Shown here piece by piece: positions 54,915-64,000 of a DNA stretch of 64,000 nucleotides. A model generated the notes under the pieces. That model did not search any database and was not told the DNA's origin. It worked only from the letters and a program-made list of their open reading frames with translations. Origin of the DNA: Atriophallophorus winterbourni. Its lineage: Eukaryota; Platyhelminthes; Trematoda; Plagiorchiida; Microphallidae. Numbering within the stretch: the first letter of the stretch is position 1; each line of letters opens with the position of its first letter. The position numbers and the translations under genes are program-made. The stretch lies in contig JACCGJ010012554.1 of assembly GCA_013407085.1 (NCBI GenBank), positions 1 to 64,000 of the forward strand. The letters run 5' to 3'.

Positions 54915-56190
54915 ATTTCGATTTTTTTAAATTGTCGAATGAAACCGACGTGATCACTTGTGTACCCCAAGGTTCGGTACTTGGTCCTCTTCTATTCCTG
55001 ATTTTCATCAATGACTTGTCCTCGCATTGAAGTGCACATGCTTCATTTTCGCGGATGATGTGAAATTCATCGGATCAACGGACAAGGATACCTTGATACA
55101 CGACCTTGAACGGGTCATAAACTGGTCACACCAGTGAGACCTTAATAAGAGCCAACTCTGGTCAGCACTGGTTGATAAGATTTCAGTTCAGGTGTCGGGC
55201 AATTCTAAAACTGTTAGCGTCACACAGCGTTTTGAGGATTTAGGAGTACTAGTTAGGACTGACTTCAAATGGGAGGACCAATGCGCCGCTGCAGCTCTAT
55301 GTGCTCGCAGTTCTCTTTCGGCTGAGATCCGTGTTATCCAGCAGAAGAACCGATGTATTCCTGCCCCTTTACAAGGCATTAGTTCGGCCGCATTTAGAAT
55401 ATTGTGTCCAGGCGTGGTGCCCTTACTACAAGAAGGATATTGTTCAACTCGGAAGCGTACAGCGTCTCGCAACTCGCATAATCGAGGGTCAGAGATGGTA
55501 ACCTTACGCTGTAAGCCTGAAGTCCCGAGAACTTTTTTCACTTACGCGCCGTCGTTTGAGAGGTGACTTGATTGAAACCTTTAAAATCTTGAAGGGGTTA
55601 ATTGGCGTTATAATGACTGACTTCTTTGCCTTAAGTCCTGAGCTGGGTACCCTGGCCATTCACTCAAACTTGCTAAGGAGCGATGTAGACTAGACTCCAG
55701 GAAAAAATTTTTCAGCCTCAGGGTGGTAAATTTCTGGAACCAGCTTCCAGAAGAACTTATATCCTGCAGTTCTGTCGCAAGTTTCAAGCAGGGTTTGGAC
55801 CGCATCTGGGGTAAGCTTTTTCCTGAATTCTTCCCCTAATTTTTATGCAAGATTAGGTTGTTCACCATTTTTATCGTTGTTTGGTAAGTAAGTAAATGCT
55901 AAAGTTCTGTTTGTTTAATACACAACTCTTCTTTTGCTGACCTCTCACCGTACTGGTGGGGAGAAATGTATTCTTATCTTTCCAGCATCATTCATAACGT
56001 GGTGCTTCCTAAATGCAACCCGGATAATCCCTTGGCATCGCGATCGTCGAGGATATCCAAATCACAATAAGAATAAACGCTTTGGCAGTGGTGGTTGCTT
56101 CTCTGCAGCTTTCCGCCGAAAGAAATTCTGGACGCTCGATTGGCTCGTTCGCCACTTACTGTCCTTTGCAACTGAACTGAACTGAATGTA
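54915..56190 (+). pseudogene. CR1-E reverse transcriptase and 3' UTR, copy 2
   Basis: Counterpart of 21,519-22,811. Blocks visible: VPQGSVLGPLLFLIFINDL, CFIFADDVKFI (FADD intact), LEDLGVLVRTDFKWEDQC-like, LVRPHLEYCVQAWCPYYKKD. It has frameshifts near 55,023 and 55,300 that copy 1 lacks. The tail ends at actgaactgaactgaatg near 56,172-56,189. Confidence 0.83.
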
Positions 56191-57477
56191 AATAGATATA
56201 TATTTTGTTTGAAAAACGTGATAGAATTGGTTGATTCTAGTTACGATGTCTGTATAATGCGATAAATTGATTACTTATTCACAGCAAAATCAGATAACAG
56301 CGATTTGGAAATAGATTATTTTGAAGAGCGTGGGAAATACAACAAAGTTGAACGTACCGCGCTGAAACAATAGGAATATCTTAATCGACGGAATAACAAA
56401 AAATTGTTCGATACAAAAATTTATGTCAGAATAATATGTTTTCCATCGGTTATCCAAATATTATATTTGTTCCAAAAGTTGGCTCAGAGTTTTACTGATT
56501 TCTATGTTGTTAATTAACAGGCGGCACACTTTTGATTTTGCACTTTGGGTTATCGTTTTATTAAGAACAACAATAATAATAGGTTTGTTCTCTTGATTTT
56601 TTTTTAAAATTCCACCAATGGATTTTTGTGAGAGTCAATTGACTGTCATGTCTCATGAGTTGTTTCTGTAGCACGAAACCAATCTATCAATACCCGGAAT
56701 ATTTTTAAAGTGGTAGACGAGGTCCTTTGCATGACTGACAACAGTTTTTCATAACAAATTAACCAAATGATTTCAATAATCTATGAACTAGTTATAATTT
56801 TTACTCGGTAATATTTCATTAAAACTCATTTTTCTTTCCGTTGAAAAGCTAATGTGATCTTTGTTTGTTTCTATTATTCTGTCGTTCGTCGTCATTACAG
56901 TTGCCCATGTGAGTCATTCCGTTGCCACTGCTACTCAAAAACATGTCTCATATGTGCTTCATAAATCGAATAGCAATTCTAAGCACCTTTGTATTTTCTG
57001 TGTTGAGTGTGGCCATCGGGACATCGGGACGCACTGGGACTATCCGAAGAAGTAGAGCCTTGTAAAGCTGAAATTTGGTCACTCGATAATTCGATAAACG
57101 TCCAATTCTGCCCTACGTTTATTTTCCATTTTAGCCTGAAAAATTCATCTCATTTTCGCATATCTTTCTAGGACTTGGCTGGGTCTAACCTGGTGCAATA
57201 GTTTGTGTACCTCCGTGACTCATCGAATTATATTGGGTTGTCTTTCGGGCAAATGAGGAGCCACTGAAACCAAGAGGGTCTGTAGATGGACATCAGATGA
57301 CCAAGGTCTCAAGCCAACGCCTTGCCGGTCGAGAACTAATTATTCTGTCTAGACGTTGGTGACCTGGCAGTATCCCAGATAACATGCCATCATCACAAAT
57401 TAATCCAACTACATAGTGGGTCGACAGTCGCATCCCTGTATATCGAGTCATCTTGCCCGCTGCATTTTTGATTTTCG
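56191..57477. other. No gene seen; counterpart of 22,812-24,104
   Basis: Non-coding duplicated block. The divergence between copies drops sharply at about 57,060-57,120 (23,690-23,750 in copy 1). Confidence 0.45.
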
Positions 57478-57635
57478 AAGGTAGTGAGCTGCATGTGGAA
57501 ACACGCTGGATTCTCACCGTCATTTCTGTTTTCCTGTATCTGTCTAAGCCTGGGCAAACTGACAATATGTTAGACCACGTGCATTCTTTGACCGTGAGGT
57601 ACTGTCTTGATCGAGCTTTTGATTGCATGATTGCT
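57478..57635 (+). repeat. R repeat (SINE-like), copy 2 no. 2
   Basis: Counterpart of 24,105-24,262 with no visible difference in the core. Confidence 0.7.
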
Positions 57636-58777
57636 CATCCGTGAACTAAGTTAAGCATGTTTTCCGATATGTGCCACCGCGGTGCGATTTTAACCCAGGC
57701 CATCACATTTAACGTCCAGTATCATAACCGATGTGCCACCGCGTCCAATTGAATTCAATAAGGTTTCATCGGCGCGCAGCCAGCTGCATTTAATCGAAAA
57801 TGACATTGATACACTAAAATACCTATAAAACGATTTACGGAAAGTTGAAATATTGCAATCCTTTTTGTCGTGTTTTCAATGTTCAGTCAAATGACATGAT
57901 CATTACTGTTGAGATTCTCCTCATATTAAATCGATTGATATTTCTTGACAGCAACCTATCAACAAATCTACTAGACGGTTCAATGTCCAGAAAAGAAGCT
58001 TTGGAAAATTATTCCAAGTATGTTTAGTGTGTATTATTTGTGTTAACGTTTTTTATCGTTCCTGGCGGATAACCAAACGTGTTCCGGAACAAATTTTCTT
58101 TCACTTCAATCATACACAGACCTTGGTCATTCCCGTGAACTTTTGCTGTAATCAACACATCATTGAACGCATTACATCGGTAACAAGTACCGCGTGCTAC
58201 TAAACCTATAAAAGATTAGACAGACGCTGGCATGAGCTGCTGCTACACCTCGAATCAAACATGCATTCAATCAAGTGTTGCGAAAGAGTACAGTGACATC
58301 AGCATGACAGCTTCTTTGCGACTTTCACTGTCACGCACCATAACAAGCTTTCTTCAGCTACTCACATGACAACATACAAGGTTAATCAAACACTCCATGA
58401 TAATGTTTGCAACAATACCGCGTGAAACCTAGATTGATTTGATTTTTTTCGTTTTTTAGACAGGCGTCTTTTAAATTTCATTGTTTGGTGTTATTTTACG
58501 TATTTAACCAGATAACGCATGTCGTGATACAATGTTAGTGTTTTGGGAAATACAGTTGAACTTCAAGATACACTCGGTACTCCTTTTTCCATTCGGCCTT
58601 ATTAAAAGGTGCAAAAGGACAAATTTTTGTATTCTTCAGTATCTTTTTCCAATTTTGATTTCCGTACAATTTCCTGAAAATAATGCGGGACGGTACTCTT
58701 ATCACGCCATAGCACTCACTCATCGGGATGAGGCTGCCCATAACACCTAATAACGCAATAAATATACTTTTCGACAG
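57636..58777. other. No gene seen; counterpart of 24,263-25,404
   Basis: Almost identical to copy 1. Differences cluster at 57,650-57,710; elsewhere they are isolated single bases. Confidence 0.45.
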
Positions 58778-60389
58778 CTGACAATAGCCATCGTTTTAGA
58801 CTTCAAAGGAGCATTTGATTCAGACGATGAAAATGTACTGTGCAACACCTTGCTGTGCAAAGGCGTTCCGCAAATGTATGTCAACATACTACGTGCACTT
58901 TATGCTCATGCTTCCGGATGCGTTAAGGTTTACAACGAACTCACCCAAATTCCACCAAAAGTGGCGTCCGACAAGGATGTCCGATTTCTCCGTTTTTGTT
59001 CAATTTTGTAATTGATGCCATGATGGAATTATGCTACGAAAAAGACACAGCTTGCGGAGTTCACATAATGCCAGGCGGCAAGCTTCTCGACTGGGACTAT
59101 GCTGATGATATGGTTCTGCTCTTCGACTCGTACACAGATGCACAGGCTATACTAAACAAGCTAGCTATTGTGTCCTCATTTGTAATGCGTTTTGCACCCT
59201 CTAAGTGTTCTGCTGCATGACATTGAATTATCAAACAGCACTTTATTACTTGACACACAGGTACTTGAAATTGTTCATCAGTACGTATCTCGGTAGTTGT
59301 GTCAATAATTCTGCATTGTTAGATTACGAGGTCTCGGCACACAATTCAAAAGCGACCGTAGCATTCTGCAACCTAGGTCACCTCTGGCGTCAGAAAGGAC
59401 TGTCTCTGCTACAAAAGGGTAGAGTCTATAAAGCGACAGTTCGGGCTGTGTTACTGTATGGGTGCGAAACCTGGACCTTACGCAAAGAACACATTCAGCG
59501 TCTCCAAGTATTTGACAACCGGTGTCTCCGTAGCATTCTAGGAGTTAGCTGTTACAATCGCATACGCACCGATGCTCTCCGAAATAATTTGTTCGGTAAT
59601 GTTGATATAGAGAAGCAGATCAACCTGCATAAGTTACGGTGGTTGGGTCACGTTTTACGGGTGCCGCACCACCGACATCGGAAACGGATTCTTTTCGCGA
59701 TGCCACATCCTGAGTGGCTCAAATCTCGGGGTGGCCAAACAGTCACATGGTATAGACAGTTAAAAACCCTTACTAGTAACCTTTCCAAAGTCAACGAAGC
59801 GCGTCTTCCAGGCTGGTGTCCCGCGATCAGATATCGCAATGGCTAGGTACGCTTCAGGATATGTTCCCAAACCGTGTTCAATGACGGTCTTGCACTAGGC
59901 ATCTTTGAGTGTTTGCTTAACCTTGCATGTTGGCAAGCGGAGTGACGAGAAAAGCTTGTTATGATGCATGACTGTGGAAGCCGCAAGGAAGCTGCCATGC
60001 TGATGTCGCTCTACTCGTTCAAGAAACTTGTTTGTATGCGTGTTCCATTCGAGGTGTAGGCACCTCTTCTTAGTTTGTTTGTGCTTACTCTTCTCATTCT
60101 TGACCCCTCACTTTGGAGGCATTGTGTAAAGCGTCGTTTGCAAGCTTGGGAGTAGCAGATACAGCTCTTTGCTGCTTAATGCAGCATTGGTCATTCAAAA
60201 AGCTGTAAAACATGAAATTCTTGCGATTGTGATGTACATCCATAGTCGACATCGACCGAAGGAGGCAGTAACAATTTACGTCCCACCCTTCCCCATCTTT
60301 TAGGATTTTGCTTTTTCGTGGTTGTGTGGTAATTAATCATTCGGTACTTGATACCTGTGTAATGCTGTCTATAATGATGATGATGATGC
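58778..60389 (+). mobile_element. RTE-1, copy 2
   Basis: Counterpart of 25,405-27,017 with the same truncation point, the same frame breaks, the YADD motif (LDWDYADDMVLLF) and the same tgatgatgatgatg tail near 60,375-60,388. Confidence 0.88.
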
Positions 60390-60492
60390 AAACTTTTATG
60401 GTAATCACCACTCGACATTATTTTCCGAATTGTTTTTATTCGAGGTTAAGGCCCTTGTCTTGATCTTCTACAAGTTCAATGACTTAATAGAT

Positions 60493-60672
60493 CCCACCCT
60501 CTATCCTTTAGAGATGAGATCACAAGCTTGAATAAGAAATTTGCCGCGCAGTCAGAGGCTGCACGTTGGTTAAAATACTGTCAGGTTGCCCAGGCCTTGA
60601 AACAGAATTGGTAGTGAGCCTCCAACGTGTTTCCGCATGCAGCGTAGTACCGGCGGCTAATCCATTTGACAC
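60493..60672 (-). repeat. R repeat (SINE-like), copy 2 no. 3
   Basis: Counterpart of 27,121-27,300. Two small differences near its left end. Confidence 0.65.
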
Positions 60673-61041
60673 GGTATTAGCTATACATTAGAAAACTACT
60701 GCACGTTGCATGACAGTTGAGCACCGGAACTTCCTCCCGACATTATGCTGTTTATACTGCTGGTGATTTCCTTGTTCAGTCAACTCGGTAGTGAGACAGA
60801 TAACACGAAGGCACATCTCACATCATTTTTGGTTTCAAGCGTTGCTCTTTCACCAAAGGTTTAATTTCAATTCACTGTTGTACCGCATTTTCATGCGGTA
60901 TGATATGTACGGACATGCACTGCTCTCACATTCAATGCTAGTGTGATGTTCATCTTACACCCAGTCATACTTCGGTCATTCAGGTGTGATTAGATGAAAG
61001 TTGCAAGGTGTAAAAATTTGTTATTTAATCCGAAAATCTAG
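60673..61041. other. Upstream region / intron of NAP1L copy 2
   Basis: Counterpart of 27,301-27,669. Ends with the acceptor at 61,041. No N-terminal exon recognised. Confidence 0.45.
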
Positions 61042-62179
61042 GTTACCAGCTGTCGTCAAGCGGCGCGTCCGTGCTCTCAAAAAGCTTCAGTATGAAAACA
61101 TGAAAATCTATGAGTCGTTTTACCGCGAGATACTCGAACTGGAAAAGAAGTATAACAAATATCATAAGCGGATTTTCGACAAGGTATGTGTGCCGTTTTT
61201 CTTTCTCAATGTTGGATATTTCTTCTAGCGGAGAGCGATTGTCAACGGTCTGAAGGAACCCTCAGACGATGAATGCCATTGGTCAGATGATGAGCATTCA
61301 GGAGACGAAGATGATGTAGCCGATCCTGGTAAACATTGCGTTGAAAGTTTCTCACATTGTAGATACAACTGATTTGAAAGGCATCCCAGAATACTGGCCT
61401 CAGACTTTGCGCAATATGCCAGAGTTTTCAGGAACCATTGAAGAGCACGATCTCAAAGTATTGAAATACCTTACAGATATCAAATGCGTCCTGCATATAG
61501 ACCATCCGGTATGCAATTCACAGGCCGATGAATGTTTATTTGCAGGGTTTCACTTTCGAGTTTCATTTCAGTCCAAATCCCTATTTTCCTTATAACATTT
61601 TGACAAAACGTTATTATTTACACGTTGATGTTCCTTTCGATAAACCGTTCGAGTACGATGGCCCCGAAATTGTTCGAACAGAAGGGTAATCCACCATCAC
61701 TTCCTTATGCCAAATTAGTTGTACAATCAACTGGAATCCTGGAAAGAATGTTACAGTTAAAACGATCAAAAAAGAGAAGAAAAAGAAACATGGACCCGGC
61801 TCAAAGCGCACCATCACCAAAATTAAAGATTCATTTTTCCACTTTTTCGATCCACCCACACAACGTAAGCCAATCTATTATCTACTAATCACCCTAATTA
61901 GATATATCGGATGATATGGTAAATCCCGTCTTCGTGTGTTACCATAATTTTTTCAGGATGATGATACTAAAGCACAGCTTGAGAATGATTTCCACAGGGG
62001 ACGTCGTTTGAAAGTATGTGTCACTCAGAAATCTGTCTTGTTTTTCACTGGTGAAGCACTGACCCCTGACGTATGTTACCTTCAGCTTGTTAATTTCTTA
62101 TTCTCAGTCTGACGATAAAGAGGAAGCTGATGATGATCATGACGATGATGATGAAGAAGATAGTGACGAATCATCCGAT
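61042..62179 (+). CDS. NAP1L: Nucleosome assembly protein 1-like, copy 2 (partial, spliced)
   Basis: Second copy of the histone chaperone gene. Exons are offset by exactly 33,372 from copy 1: 61,042-61,183; 61,229-61,328; 61,363-61,508; 61,546-61,685; 61,719-61,864; 61,957-62,070; 62,108-62,179. I see no base difference from copy 1 in any exon, splice site or intron. It has the same domain content (helix region, LKGIPEYWPQTLRNM, GKNVTVKTIKK, SVLFFTGEAL, acidic tail) and the same phase conflict between exons 5 and 6. It is followed by the same RTE-2 insertion. The identity means a very recent duplication, gene conversion, or an assembly artefact. Confidence 0.9.
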
Positions 62180-62241
62180 GTGAGTCGTCCAGTGTTTTCT
62201 TGTGTTATTCTTTCATTATCCTGCTTGTATTATCTGTTTTG

Positions 62242-63357
62242 TTAGGTGCATTGCTAGCAACGCTGGTTTAAATGAGGAGAACTCAGCTCGCATTTCCCGA
62301 GCTAGGGTAGCTTTTCGTAACATAGGTGATCAAAGAGGTCAAAGAGGTTTTTCTCTAAAGCTCAAAGTTAGGGTCAATAAGGCTCCATTACGCGCGGTTT
62401 TACTCTACGGATGTGAAACCTGGACACCGAGAAAAGAAGATCTTCGACAATCGCTGTCTCCGCATCATCACTGGAGTTACTTGGCACCAATGGATATGTA
62501 ACGCAACTATCCGTAACAGAATCTTTGGCGTAGACATCGAAAAATAAGTTAAGCTGCATAGAATTCGTTGGTTAGGTCACGTATTGAGAATGGGAAATCG
62601 TCGTTTTCCTAACGCGGTATCGTTCGCCACTCATAACTCGAGTGCACGGATGTGCAATCGTGCAGCACCTCTGTGCTGTGCGGCTAACATCTTGCTAAAT
62701 TGATTGACCACCGGTAGTGAGCTGCATGATGAAACACGCTGGAGTCTCACCACCATTTCTATTCTATTTTCACTCATATCTGTCTAGGCCTGGGCAACCT
62801 GACAGTATCTTAGCCCACGTGTAGTCTGTGACTGCACGGCACTTTGTATGGATCAGGCTTGTGCTTTCATTTATTCATTCCTAACTCGAAATGGCGTCTT
62901 TGTAAGGATGGCCAGACTGACTTGGTTCAAGTAGATGAAGGATTTGACTGTTAAAATAGTTGCGGTCGGTGCGATCCGTCTTCCAGGTTGGGGTCAAGAT
63001 GATGAGAATTCGATGAGTGGCTTCTTACCATTCGCGATATTACCCAACATTGTGTTCAGTGGCGGTCTTGTTGTGTTTGCTTAATCTTGTCTGTTGTCAA
63101 GTGAATTGGTGAAGAAAGCCTGTTATGATGCCTGATGTCACTCTACTCGTTCACAGTACTTGCGTGAATGCATGTTTCATTCGAGGTGTAGCCACCTCAT
63201 CCCAGTGTGTCTATGCTTAATCTTTTATAGGTTCAGTAGCTTTTCAGGTCCACCCCTCCCCATATCTTTTCGAATTTTTATTAGGTCATGCTTGTATGAG
63301 ATTTAAGCACTTGGTACTGGTTACCGGTGTAATACTTTCAATGATGATGATTACCCT
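62242..63357 (+). mobile_element. RTE-2 remnant with nested R repeat, copy 2
   Basis: Counterpart of 28,870-29,985: LRAVLLYGCETWTPRKEDLR, the nested R repeat at 62,707-62,882, and the tgatgatgattac tail near 63,342-63,354. A handful of single-base differences and one inserted base occur near 63,000-63,300. Confidence 0.82.
62707..62882 (+). repeat. R repeat (SINE-like), copy 2 no. 4
   Basis: Counterpart of 29,335-29,510, inside RTE-2. Confidence 0.75.
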
Positions 63358-63675
63358 ACCTGTTACAACTGAGCCTAGTTCATCAGCAACGTTTTATTGT
63401 CAGCTGATTTGGTCGATACATTGCCGTATCTCAGTTGATCACCTATCTCACCTGGTAACTATATTTTGAGCGAAATTAGGATTTGGTTTCGCTTGATGAT
63501 CATCAAATTAAGCAAAAAAGCAGAGATACACTGTGGCATTAAAAAAGAAAGTGGGCAAACGGAATATGCAAAACCGCATAATAAGCAGTGTGTTTTTTAG
63601 TTTCACGTCATGAGCTATTGTTGTTTCTTTAAAAAAGAAATTATGACACTTACGGTATACGTTATGGTATAAAGG
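63358..63675. other. No gene seen; counterpart of 29,986-30,302
   Basis: Nothing recognised. Same sequence as in copy 1. Confidence 0.4.
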
Positions 63676-63833
63676 CCTGATCGAGGCAGTGCCGCACAAT
63701 CGGAGACTGCACCTGGAATAAGATCCTGTCAGGTTGCCCACGCCTAGACAGATATAAGGGGGTAATAGAAATGGTAGTGAGATTGCAGCGTCTTTCAACA
63801 TGCAGCTCACTACCGTTGGTCAATCAATTTCGC
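63676..63833 (-). repeat. R repeat (SINE-like), copy 2 no. 5
   Basis: Counterpart of 30,303-30,460, minus strand. Confidence 0.72.
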
Positions 63834-64000
63834 ACAGCACAGAAATGCTGCTCGATTACATATCCGTGCACTGACGCCATATCGCATGAGGTTTGCGATC
63901 AACTATTAGGTGAATATTTTGAACACCACCCAGCCAAACGGACTCGTCCCACTTAGCCTAACGCTACTGTGACTTTATTCGTCACAGTGCATGATGTCAC

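Larger units (their letters stand above)
48958..64000. repeat. Segmental duplication, copy 2 (runs off window)
   Basis: Direct copy of 15,098-30,627. By eye the left part (to about 57,100) differs from copy 1 by several percent with many small indels, whereas the right part (about 57,100-64,000) differs at only about 15-20 positions in 6.9 kb. The distal end is not visible. Confidence 0.93.

Overview
The window reads as repeat-dense, AT-leaning eukaryotic DNA, most likely from a parasitic flatworm (trematode or cestode). Support: the only recognisable host gene, a nucleosome assembly protein 1-like gene (NAP1L), is split by very small GT-AG introns (33, 34, 37, 37 and 45 nt), as is common in flatworms; and the transposons are the usual flatworm set (CR1-like and RTE non-LTR elements, BEL/Pao and Gypsy LTR elements). 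The organism call is an inference.

Layout. 1-14 kb: non-LTR remnants. A minus-strand CR1-like element (about 1.56-9.57 kb) is split by a BEL/Pao LTR retrotransposon (2,677-7,262) with two LTRs and a 5-bp target duplication. A well-preserved plus-strand CR1-like element follows (10.2-14.0 kb), with a PHD-finger ORF1 and an endonuclease-reverse transcriptase ORF2. 15.1-30.6 kb is copy 1 of a large direct segmental duplication; copy 2 is 48.96-64.0 kb and runs off the window. Each copy holds three CR1-like remnants, several copies of a roughly 180-bp SINE-like repeat (called R here), an RTE element, the NAP1L gene and a second RTE remnant downstream of it. 31-39.4 kb: two minus-strand CR1-like remnants, RTE fragments, more R copies and a long GAA then TAA microsatellite. 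39.4-42.9 kb holds no recognisable gene. 42.95-43.39 kb is a foldback/MITE-like element.

The most unusual locus is 43.4-47.6 kb. A minus-strand BEL/Pao gag-protease remnant lies head-to-head, about 34 bp away, with a long plus-strand reading frame (45,259-46,416, 385 codons) that resembles a nucleoprotein of non-segmented negative-strand RNA viruses, so it is a probable endogenous viral element (EVE). The frame stays open past its TAA. It is then interrupted by a 714-bp Gypsy leader-plus-gag fragment flanked by a 26-bp direct repeat, and resumes for about 29 more codons. Virus, LTR-element and LINE histories are therefore layered in one place.

Only NAP1L is a plausible host protein gene. Nearly everything else is mobile-element coding sequence carrying stops and frameshifts. 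There are no prokaryotic features (operons, Shine-Dalgarno sites, CRISPR arrays) and no convincing rRNA or functional tRNA gene.
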